This document shows, one piece after another, positions 1 to 5,636 of a DNA stretch of 7,577 nt. Location: contig JAISLV010000213.1 of NCBI GenBank assembly GCA_031277075.1, positions 1 through 7,577 on the forward strand, written 5' to 3'. The stretch comes from Endomicrobium sp. GTDB lineage: Bacteria; Elusimicrobiota; Endomicrobiia; Endomicrobiales; Endomicrobiaceae. The notes under the pieces are model-generated. The model worked only from the letters and a program-made list of their open reading frames with translations. It searched no databases and was not told the DNA's origin. The position numbers and the translations under genes are program-made. Numbering within the stretch: position 1 is the stretch's first letter; each line of letters starts with the position of its first letter.

Positions 1-1190
1 TTATCGTATCCGACTTCGGATTTATCGTCGGATTTCTTTTGTCCGTCAGATTTATTCGCTTCCCCTACGACGTTTTTATATTTGTATATCGTCGTTTCGC
101 TGTTTTTCTCGCCCGCAACGATAAACTTAACTAATCTCTTTATATCCGTTTCTTTTACGCTTTCCGCCGCAACCGCTGATATCGCTTTACCCGCAGTAAA
201 TATCCCGTCTAAACGCCCTATCTCTTTCCCCGACGCCTCTTGCGCGCTTGCCTGTTTTACATTCTCTTCCTTTTGCAATAGTTCGTTTTTCCCGCTCGTT
301 ATCGCGCTTTTGTTAAACCATACTCTCTGATTCTCGTTTATCCCAGAACTTGATTCCTCGTCTTCCCATTTTGAAAGAGAACTTCCCGTCTTAGTATATA
401 CCACCCCGTTAAGCGCAAAACTGTCCGATTGAGCTTCTGTCTTTATTGCGTCTTCCCCATCTGGATACGACATTTGTTTGTCTTCTATCTTAACCAATAT
501 GGAATTTCCCGTAGCTCTGTTGCTGTATACCGTGTATCTCTCTTTGTCTTTCTCCGCTTCGGAAGTCTTTTGCGTTACCCAATTTTCTCCCGTAGCTTCT
601 GAGATTTCTTTGCGAGCTTCCCCCAATGTCGTAGTGACTACGTTCTTGGGTTTGCCGTAATCAACAGCATTGCCTTTTTCCCCTGCGGCGTCAACAACCC
701 TAACTTCAGCGCTTTTTACGGTTTTATCTTGCTCTTTCGTTACGCTTTGCTTTGCCGCTTCTTTTTTAGCGCCGCCGCTTACGTCTCCAAGTTTTTCCGC
801 GCTCTTTAACTCTTCAGCCTCTTTTTGCTTTTTCTGTTCATTTGAACTTTCTTCATTTTCATCGCCGCTTCTAACGCTTATCTCTTCGCCTGACGCCGCA
901 TTCACAACAGATTCAGACGGCTTAGCTTTAAATTTTTCTTCAAGCCCGCTTACGCTTACCTGATCTTTTACGGACTTAAACTGATGATACACTTCGTCCC
1001 CGCCGCCCTGCCGCTTTATCTGTTCGTATTCTTTCTTTTTCCTATAGTTTGAATTGTCTTGCGCATATACGGGCAAATTGGCTATGTTCACAAGAAAACA
1101 CAGCGCGACGGCAAGCGATACGCTTTTCATAAATATATTCCCTTTCCAATACAAAGCAAAATAATCCATGATTTTTTCTTTAATTTTCAT
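1..1190 (-). CDS. Partial secreted Lys/Glu/Ser-rich protein of unknown function (C-terminus beyond window)
   Basis: The frame is open from an ATG at 1190 to base 1, giving 396 residues with no stop, so the C-terminus lies outside the window. An in-frame TAA sits two codons upstream of this ATG, and AGGAG lies 8 nt before it. A second ATG at 1130 (residue 21) is preceded by AAGGGA and would give a shorter, classic signal peptide; both starts are plausible. Residues about 21-43 form a hydrophobic export signal ending in VYA, a typical signal peptidase I site before Q44. C31 is not in a proper lipobox. The mature part is hydrophilic, with long Lys/Glu/Ser/Ala stretches (about 100-160 and 300-325, probably disordered or helical) and a more folded-looking patch at about 217-295 with aromatic and Val/Ile residues. 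I recognise no family. It is probably periplasmic, surface or secreted. The reading frame is clear; the function is unknown. Confidence 0.82.
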   Translation of the reverse strand, partial: MKIKEKIMDYFALYWKGNIFMKSVSLAVALCFLVNIANLPVYAQDNSNYRKKKEYEQIKRQGGGDEVYHQFKSVKDQVSVSGLEEKFKAKPSESVVNAASGEEISVRSGDENEESSNEQKKQKEAEELKSAEKLGDVSGGAKKEAAKQSVTKEQDKTVKSAEVRVVDAAGEKGNAVDYGKPKNVVTTTLGEARKEISEATGENWVTQKTSEAEKDKERYTVYSNRATGNSILVKIEDKQMSYPDGEDAIKTEAQSDSFALNGVVYTKTGSSLSKWEDEESSSGINENQRVWFNKSAITSGKNELLQKEENVKQASAQEASGKEIGRLDGIFTAGKAISAVAAESVKETDIKRLVKFIVAGEKNSETTIYKYKNVVGEANKSDGQKKSDDKSEVGYD

Positions 1191-1248
1191 AATTTATTCT
1201 CCTGTTAATATTTATTTTCTATATTTTAAATAATAAAAAACACACAAT

Positions 1249-1281
1249 TCGGCGCAGAAATTAGCTATGCCGAGATTTCTG
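1249..1281 (-). other. Possible H-type RNA pseudoknot in the 5' leader of the secreted-protein gene
   Basis: Read on the minus strand, CAGAAAT (1281-1275) can pair with ATTTCTG (1261-1255) as a 7-bp stem. TCGGC in its loop (1273-1269) can pair with GCCGA (1253-1249) just downstream as a 5-bp stem. The connecting loops are 1, 1 and 7 nt, which is workable for an H-type pseudoknot. It lies about 58 nt before the start codon at 1190, within a leader otherwise almost pure A/T. I cannot match it to a known riboswitch class; the A-rich tail and core of preQ1-I were not recognised. It is a sequence-level prediction only. Confidence 0.4.
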
Positions 1282-1363
1282 TTTTATCTATTTTTTTCAA
1301 CGCAGATATGAGAAACATATTTGATAATAATAAAATTAGCATATTTATTTTATCCTTTCTTTT

Positions 1364-1393
1364 ATTATATATAATATATAATACCCCAAATAA
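1364..1393 (-). promoter_or_regulatory. Weak candidate promoter for the secreted-protein gene
   Basis: On the minus strand a perfect TATAAT (1369-1364) lies 18 bp after TTATTT (1393-1388), which is a poor -35. Transcription from here would give a leader of about 165 nt containing the pseudoknot. The surrounding DNA is so AT-rich that a TATAAT match is weak evidence. Confidence 0.22.
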
Positions 1394-1414
1394 GAAAAAT
1401 AATAAATTCTTTTA

Positions 1415-1434
1415 TGTGAATTTTTTGTGAATTT
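1415..1434. repeat. Short direct repeat TGTGAATTT, 11-bp period
   Basis: TGTGAATTT occurs at 1415-1423 and again at 1426-1434, start-to-start distance 11 bp, about one helical turn. This is the spacing of operator half-sites and lies upstream of the candidate promoter of the secreted-protein gene. It could equally be chance in AT-rich DNA. Confidence 0.3.
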
Positions 1435-1450
1435 AATATGTCAATTTTAA

Positions 1451-1467
1451 CAGCTTTTCAAAAGCTG
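1451..1467. repeat. 17-bp near-perfect palindrome
   Basis: CAGCTTTT and AAAAGCTG are exact reverse complements separated by one base. It has no T-run on either side suitable for a terminator, so an operator site or a repeat remnant is as likely as an RNA hairpin. Confidence 0.45.
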
Positions 1468-1525
1468 CATAGCAAGAATTTCTATCTTAAGGGGGTCTTG
1501 CTTTTGCTTAATTCTTATTCTTTTT

Positions 1526-1543
1526 CCCGCTCTTTAGAGCGGG
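1526..1543. repeat. GC-rich hairpin CCCGCTC/GAGCGGG
   Basis: A perfect 7-bp stem encloses a TTTA loop, standing out in AT-rich surroundings. The T-run (TTCTTTTT) is on the 5' side of the plus strand and the 3' side lacks a T-run, so it does not read as a canonical terminator in either direction. It sits 28 bp outside the terminal-inverted-repeat element. Confidence 0.5.
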
Positions 1544-1570
1544 TTGATAAAACAAACAAAGTTTATCGTC

Positions 1571-1760
1571 AATTGGGGGTCTCTAAAAACCCTAATGCCC
1601 GTCCTTGCCTTGCGCCTTGAGAGACATTGTCTCTGCGGCATTTCTACATCAGAAAATTTGTCCGTCCTTGCTCTTAGGACGCGGCTTGCATTTTCTTCTT
1701 TGAACTGCCGCAAAATTTGCGGCAATTACGTGCATTATAGGTTTTTAGAGACACCCAATT
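1571..1760. mobile_element. MITE-like element, about 190 bp with 25-bp terminal inverted repeats
   Basis: The left end (1571-1595) and the reverse complement of the right end (1736-1760) share AATTGGG and GTCTCTAAAAACC, with only a few differences over 25 bp. Inside are a GAGACA/TGTCTC palindrome (1621-1633), a 9-bp stem TGCCGCAAA/TTTGCGGCA (1706-1724), and a 10-mer CCGTCCTTGC present twice (1599, 1662). A second copy starts at 7511 in the same orientation. No transposase is encoded, so the element would have to be moved by an enzyme acting in trans. The exact boundary is unclear: CAATT occurs at both ends (1570-1574 and 1756-1760) and could be a target duplication, but it also belongs to the inverted repeat. 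The parent insertion-sequence family was not identified. Confidence 0.72.
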
Positions 1761-1828
1761 ACCGCCGCTTTTGGCGTCTGTTGCCGCCGTAGTACCTGAA
1801 TGTTTTTGTCTGTTATCCGCTTTTTGCA

Positions 1829-1854
1829 TTTGCCGTTAACGCTTTATCGGCAAA
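1829..1854. repeat. Minor hairpin TTTGCCG/CGGCAAA
   Basis: A perfect 7-bp inverted repeat with a 12-nt loop lies just beyond the terminator of the flavoprotein gene. It may act as a second stop or RNA end-protecting stem, but no good T-run follows on the minus strand. Confidence 0.3.
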
Positions 1855-1864
1855 AATTTACGAT

Positions 1865-1911
1865 AAAAAAAAGAACACCCGCAAATAAAAAACTTTGCGG
1901 ATGCCCTTTTT
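1865..1911 (-). terminator. Rho-independent terminator of the flavoprotein gene, probably bidirectional
   Basis: Segments 1873-1885 and 1894-1906 pair as a 13-bp stem whose core is CCGCAAA/TTTGCGG, extended by A-T, G-C and G-T pairs. On the minus strand it is followed by eight U's (1872-1865), and it starts 23 bp after the stop codon at 1930. A five-T run at 1907-1911 also allows termination of plus-strand transcripts. Confidence 0.88.
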
Positions 1912-1929
1912 GTCAAACGTCTGTTTAAT

Positions 1930-3561
1930 TTACGAATTCAAAATGTTTAACGCGCTCTCGTTTTGAACTTCAGTGACGAATTTAATTCCCGTTTCTTTTT
2001 CCGTTTCTCTGTTGATTGAAAAAATATCGTTTCTTGATATTGCAGACATTGAAAATTTACGCGCGCCCGCCATTAATTGCTGTAATCCGCAGACGAGTTT
2101 ATCTGTAAGAGTCCAAATTGCGATTGCTCCGTAAGGAATATCCTTCATAGCGGATTTGCCGACTTTTTTCTCAACGTCGTAATAGCCCGCGAATATTTCT
2201 TCAGGCGAAGCCCCGTATTCTTTTAACGACGCGGGCAATTGTTCCCAGTTTCCGCAGACCGCCGCTTTGCGGGCGGGGTTTATCGCGCCTTCTATATTTG
2301 AGCCTAAGAAACCCGGTATCATAACCGCTCTGCCCATACATATTAACTTTGTATAAGGCGCGCCTAAAGCCAGAGCTTTAAATATTTGGTCTTCTTTTGC
2401 AAAGCCTCCTGCAAAAGATAAATCTACAACTTTTTGTCCGCGCGCGGCAAGTATTGCGGCATACTCTGCGGCTTTAGCGTGAAGAAGAATTGAAGGAACG
2501 CCCCATGATTCCATCATATTCCAAGGACTCATTCCAGTTCCGCCGCCTGAACCGTCTATAGTAAGAAGGTCTAATTCGGTTTCGGAAGCAAGTTTTATCG
2601 ACATTGCAAGAGCTTCCATACCGTAAGAGCCCGTTTTAAGAGAAATTCTTTTAAAACCTATTCCTCTGAGATAAGATATGCTTTTTCTAAAATCTTCGCA
2701 GACTTGCGCCGGCGTGTCTAAGCTCGTATAGCCTATTCTGCTGTGGCGCGCAAACGATTTAATCGCGCCCGCTTTAAACGCCGCCTGAACTTCTGCAGCT
2801 GAAGGGTCTGGGTCTACTACATATCCTCTTGCTTTTAAGAAAAGAGCGTATTCTAAATCCGTAACCTGAATTTCGCCGCCGATATTTTTTGCGCCCTGTC
2901 CCCATTTCAATTCCAAAACAACTTTATCGCCGTATTTGTTTATCAAATACTCCGCGACTCCGTTTCTGGTGTCTTCAACGTTCATTTGAACTATTATTGC
3001 GCCGTAACCGTCGTAATATCTCAAATATGCGTCAATGCGTCTTTCAAGTTCGGGAGCTTTAACAATTCTGCCTTTTTCAAGGGTAGACGTTTTATCCACT
3101 CCGACGACATTTTCTCCTATAACTATCGGAAAACCCGCCAAAGCCGCGCCGATGGCAAAAGAATCCCAATATTTTGCCGCTATAAAAGTAGAACCCAGCG
3201 CCCCCGTCATAAAAGGAATGCGGCATTTGGTTTGAACTTTTGAGCCGAACGACGTTTCCGTATTTACATTTGGAAAAACGCAGTCGTCTTGAGAATTAGA
3301 CAACCCCTTTGGAAGACCGTGCGCTCCGTAGCAATACCCGTTTATTCTTAACGCATCGTAAGAAACTCCCGTCTGCGTTTCAACCGCGCTGCCTGCGGTA
3401 ATCGTCCCGAAATCTCTCGGGTAAAGCATTTTTCTTCCTCTCAAACTCGAAAGCCACGTTTCGCATTTGCCTTGACAATCCGCCCTACAAAGCGTGCATA
3501 GCCCCGAAGGAGCGGGATTGCCTCTGTTTACAGCGCCTAAAACATCGTTGTTTTTCTGCAT
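1930..3561 (-). CDS. FMN-binding glutamate-synthase-like oxidoreductase with N-terminal four-Cys motif
   Basis: This 543-residue protein matches the FMN/glutamate-synthesis domain of the large subunit of glutamate synthase (GltB). Visible signatures are KWGQGAKNIGGE (219-230), like the KxGQGAKxGxGG motif of GltS, KTGSYG (309-314), IDGSGGGTGMSP (335-346), and GRAVMIPG (410-417). The N-terminal amidotransferase and C-terminal beta-helix domains of true GltB are absent. The 3Fe-4S loop CHxNTCPxG expected after the GRAVMI region is also missing. Instead C22-x2-C25-x3-C29-x3-C33 could bind an iron-sulfur cluster or zinc. The start ATG has AAAGGGG 6 nt upstream. The gene stands alone, with its own candidate promoter and terminator. 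It belongs to the standalone 'glutamate synthase family' flavoproteins; the substrate and electron partner cannot be read from sequence, and glutamate synthesis should not be assumed. It is cytoplasmic, with no signal peptide. Confidence 0.85.
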   Translation of the reverse strand: MQKNNDVLGAVNRGNPAPSGLCTLCRADCQGKCETWLSSLRGRKMLYPRDFGTITAGSAVETQTGVSYDALRINGYCYGAHGLPKGLSNSQDDCVFPNVNTETSFGSKVQTKCRIPFMTGALGSTFIAAKYWDSFAIGAALAGFPIVIGENVVGVDKTSTLEKGRIVKAPELERRIDAYLRYYDGYGAIIVQMNVEDTRNGVAEYLINKYGDKVVLELKWGQGAKNIGGEIQVTDLEYALFLKARGYVVDPDPSAAEVQAAFKAGAIKSFARHSRIGYTSLDTPAQVCEDFRKSISYLRGIGFKRISLKTGSYGMEALAMSIKLASETELDLLTIDGSGGGTGMSPWNMMESWGVPSILLHAKAAEYAAILAARGQKVVDLSFAGGFAKEDQIFKALALGAPYTKLICMGRAVMIPGFLGSNIEGAINPARKAAVCGNWEQLPASLKEYGASPEEIFAGYYDVEKKVGKSAMKDIPYGAIAIWTLTDKLVCGLQQLMAGARKFSMSAISRNDIFSINRETEKETGIKFVTEVQNESALNILNS

Positions 3562-3595
3562 TAAAAACCCCTTTTACATAAAATTAACGACGTAT

Positions 3596-3625
3596 TTTAT
3601 AAACATTATTGAAGAAGACAATCAA
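3596..3625 (-). promoter_or_regulatory. Candidate sigma-70-type promoter of the flavoprotein gene
   Basis: On the minus strand TTGATT (3625-3620) is followed after 18 bp by TATAAA (3601-3596), matching the -35 and -10 consensus at 4/6 and 5/6. It would give a leader of about 30 nt carrying the AAAGGGG ribosome-binding site at 3568-3574. Confidence 0.4.
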
Positions 3626-3847
3626 AGAACAAATTGGCAGGCAGAAAATTTTATTATTTTTTCTATATCAATAATATATCATATATTGCCGCTCAACCTC
3701 AAATGGGCGATGTATGGAAAAGCAACGAACGCAGCTAAGCAACTAGGCGGCTAGAACCTGACTTGATCGCTTTGGCGACCGCACAGATTAGAGCTTTTTT
3801 ACAAGTTTTTGCATTCCAATTAAGCAACTAGGCAGCTAAGCAAAGGC

Positions 3848-3895
3848 AGACACTGAAAGAGAGACTGAAAGAGACCCTGAAACAGACCCTGAAAC
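3848..3895. repeat. Four-unit 12-bp tandem repeat
   Basis: Units at 3848, 3860, 3872 and 3884 follow the pattern AGACCCTGAAAC; the last two are identical and the first two diverge at two or three positions. The final unit runs directly into the CTGAAACAAGTTCAG arm, so the tandem repeat looks like duplication of that arm's edge. Confidence 0.85.
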
Positions 3896-4085
3896 AAGTT
3901 CAGGGTGACGCTTCGCGTCAGTTTTAGGCGACGCGTTCGCGTAAATTTTGGGTGACGCTTCGCGTCAGTTTTGGGTGACGCTTCGCGTCAGTTTTGGGCG
4001 GCGCGTTCGCGTCAGTTTTGGATGACGGCGATGGGGTGCAAAGCCTATCATTGCCGCGCCTGTCATGCTGAACTTGTTTCAGCAT
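3886..4085. repeat. Inverted pair of a CTGAAACAAGTTCAG repeat enclosing the hairpin array
   Basis: The left arm (3886-3909) and the reverse complement of the right arm (4062-4085) agree at 20 of 24 positions, with a perfect 15-base core CTGAAACAAGTTCAG and a conserved outer TGAC. The core is itself a small hairpin (CTGAA/TTCAG). From memory, very similar sequences recur as dispersed intergenic repeats in many unrelated bacterial genomes, where frame translation yields the spurious peptide CHAELVSAS; the right arm here encodes exactly that. Confidence 0.75.
3906..4022. repeat. Five-unit 23-24-bp tandem array of small hairpins
   Basis: Units start at 3906, 3929, 3953, 3976 and 3999 (23, 24, 23, 23 and 24 bp), with a decayed sixth from 4023. 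Units 1, 3 and 4 contain TGACGCTTCGCGTCA, a perfect 6-bp stem around TTC. Units 2 and 5 carry an extra G (GCGTTCGC), shifting to a CGCG/CG-type stem around TTC, so pairing is largely kept while the sequence changes. The units are joined by AGTTTTGGG-like linkers. There are no unique spacers, so this is not a CRISPR. Confidence 0.85.
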
Positions 4086-4222
4086 CTGTCGTTTGTTGTT
4101 CATCTATTCTTTCTCTTCCTTCTTTGATTACTATCTTCACGCTAATGCTATTTTTTTCTTTGCTGCTTTCTTTGCAAATATGTATTTTCTTTCGCCTATT
4201 TTACAAAACTCCTTTATTTGGC

Positions 4223-4278
4223 GACCGCTTTTAACTCTCTTTTATATATAAAAATCTCAAAAATTTTAAAAAGCGGTC
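4223..4278. repeat. Long-loop inverted repeat GACCGCTTTT/AAAAGCGGTC downstream of folC
   Basis: A perfect 10-bp stem (4223-4232 with 4269-4278) encloses an AT-rich loop that contains the 14-bp palindrome TTTTATATATAAAA (4240-4253). It lies about 105 bp beyond the folC stop codon on the minus strand. It could mark the end of the folC transcript, but there is no proper U-run after the stem, and it overlaps the outer inverted repeat of the composite region. Confidence 0.45.
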
Positions 4279-4382
4279 AAGTCAGGAGCTAAGCAGCTAA
4301 GGCGGCTATGATGCGACAACAACACAACAGCCTTCGTTATTTCCTAGGTTTGTAATATGAAATGACTGGCGTCGGCGCGGGC

Positions 4383-5636
4383 TTAAATTAATTTTAAAAT
4401 TTCGCCTGCGAGATATAGCGAGCCTACGGAAATATTTTTGTCGGAGGGCGTAAGAAGTTTTAAAGACTCTTTTACGGAAACGGTTTTTACCGTTTTTATT
4501 TTACTTGAAATTTTCAATATTTCTTTTTCTAAAATTTCAGGACGAACGGCTCTTTGATTTGTTATATAAGGCAAAATTACAGTCTTTGCAAAAGGGACTA
4601 TCGCGGCTATGATTTTTTTATATTCTTTTTCTTTCATTGCGGCAAAAATAAAAACGGCTTTCTTTCCTTGCAAATAACTTTTTGCAAATCTAATAAAAAC
4701 CTCTATGGCTTGCTTATTGTGAGCGCCGTCTATCAGAATTTCGGCGGCGTTAGGCAGCTTTCTTATGTCAAGCCGCGCCGCCCATTTTGTTTTCATCAAA
4801 GCCTTTTTTATTTTAGACGGTTTAAAAATATATCCCTGCCCGCCTAAAACTTCTAAAGCGCAAAGAGCTAAAGCCGCATTGTCAATTTGATGGTTTCCTA
4901 ACAGGGATATTTGAACGTTGTTTATATTTGCGTTCAGTCCGAAATAATCAAAATTTTGATTTTTACCCGCGCCTGAAAGAGTTTTTAGGCAAGACGGTTT
5001 TGCCGAGAAATGTTTTTTTAAAATATAGGGTTTTGCTTTTTGCTTTATAATCTTTAACGCGGATTTAGGCAAATTCGCGCAAATTACAGGGCGGTTCTTT
5101 TTTATAATTCCCGCTTTTTCAAAAGCTATTTTAGAAATAGTGTTTCCTAAAATTTCTTTGTGGTCTAAACCGATTGAAGCGATAATGGAAACCAAAGGTT
5201 TTTTTATTACGTTTGTCGCGTCAAACCTGCCGCCCAAACCCGTTTCAATAACGGCTATGTCGGCTTTTTGCAAAGAAAAATATATGAAAGCTAAACCCGT
5301 AAGATATTCAAAATAAGAAAGCTTATATTTTACGGCTGCCTTTGAGTATTTTTTAGAAAGACTTGCAAAAGCCGCTTTTGAAATGTTTTTGCCGTCTATT
5401 TGCAGGCGTTCGGTTATGTCTGTTAAATGAGGCGAAACATAGAGCGCGGTTTTATATCCGTTTTCTTTCAACGCCGACGCTAAAAACGCCGCAGTTGACC
5501 CTTTGCCGTTTGTTCCCGCAATATGAACGCATTTAATTTTATCTTGCGGGTTTCCTGCTGACTTCAAAAACTTTTTTATCCTTGAAAGACCCGCTTTCAT
5601 TCCTTCGTATTCTTTTAAAGCGTCAAAAACGTTCAT
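4383..5636 (-). CDS. folC: Bifunctional folylpolyglutamate synthase / dihydrofolate synthase
   Basis: This Mur-ligase-type enzyme adds glutamate to dihydropteroate and to reduced folates with ATP, in the cytoplasm. The 417 residues match the family's usual length (about 420). Signatures in order: HIAGTNGKGST P-loop (38-48), SPHLTDITERLQIDG (68-82), YFEYLT (108-113), ETGLGGRFDATN (131-142), and FEKAGI (172-177), whose lysine is carbamylated in characterised homologues. LGNHQIDNAALAL (246-258), LIDGAHN (301-307) and the C-terminal GSLYLAGE (405-412) follow. All core motifs are intact. Its ATG overlaps the accD stop as ATGA (4 bp), indicating translational coupling; no separate strong ribosome-binding site is needed. 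accD-folC adjacency is also known in Escherichia coli. Whether both activities are present cannot be decided from motifs alone. Confidence 0.96.
   Translation of the reverse strand: MNVFDALKEYEGMKAGLSRIKKFLKSAGNPQDKIKCVHIAGTNGKGSTAAFLASALKENGYKTALYVSPHLTDITERLQIDGKNISKAAFASLSKKYSKAAVKYKLSYFEYLTGLAFIYFSLQKADIAVIETGLGGRFDATNVIKKPLVSIIASIGLDHKEILGNTISKIAFEKAGIIKKNRPVICANLPKSALKIIKQKAKPYILKKHFSAKPSCLKTLSGAGKNQNFDYFGLNANINNVQISLLGNHQIDNAALALCALEVLGGQGYIFKPSKIKKALMKTKWAARLDIRKLPNAAEILIDGAHNKQAIEVFIRFAKSYLQGKKAVFIFAAMKEKEYKKIIAAIVPFAKTVILPYITNQRAVRPEILEKEILKISSKIKTVKTVSVKESLKLLTPSDKNISVGSLYLAGEILKLI

Larger units (their letters stand above)
3731..4307. repeat. Composite nested repeat region filling the gap between folC and the flavoprotein gene
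   Basis: There is no credible gene between 3562 and 4382. An outer imperfect inverted repeat (3752-3770 with 4273-4291, 16 of 19 positions, core CCTGACTTGA) encloses TTTGGCGACCGC as a direct repeat (3771-3782 and 4217-4228), a 12-bp tandem repeat, an inner inverted repeat and a hairpin array. A motif resembling TAAGCAACTAGGCGGCT occurs at 3736-3752, 3821-3837 and, more diverged, 4290-4307. The layering suggests repeated insertion or expansion of small palindromic elements in neutral intergenic DNA. Bases 4308-4382 show nothing recognisable. Confidence 0.65.

Noticed and set aside
1249..1281. preQ1-I riboswitch assignment for the leader pseudoknot
   Set aside because: The size is similar but the conserved core and the A-rich tail were not recognised, and the downstream gene is not a queuosine gene.
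1526..1543. Terminator at the CCCGCTC/GAGCGGG hairpin
   Set aside because: The stem is good but no T-run follows it in either direction.
1544..1792. Open frames of 60-82 codons on both strands across the repeat element
   Set aside because: They cover the inverted-repeat element and its palindromes, lack ribosome-binding sites, and look like the spurious peptides that repeats generate.
3906..4022. CRISPR array
   Set aside because: The units are contiguous tandem copies with no unique spacers, and no cas genes are nearby.
3971..4234. An 87-codon plus-strand frame containing CHAELVSAS and a hydrophobic stretch
   Set aside because: It starts inside the hairpin array and reads through the dispersed repeat; the hydrophobic part is T-rich intergenic DNA. 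No ribosome-binding site.
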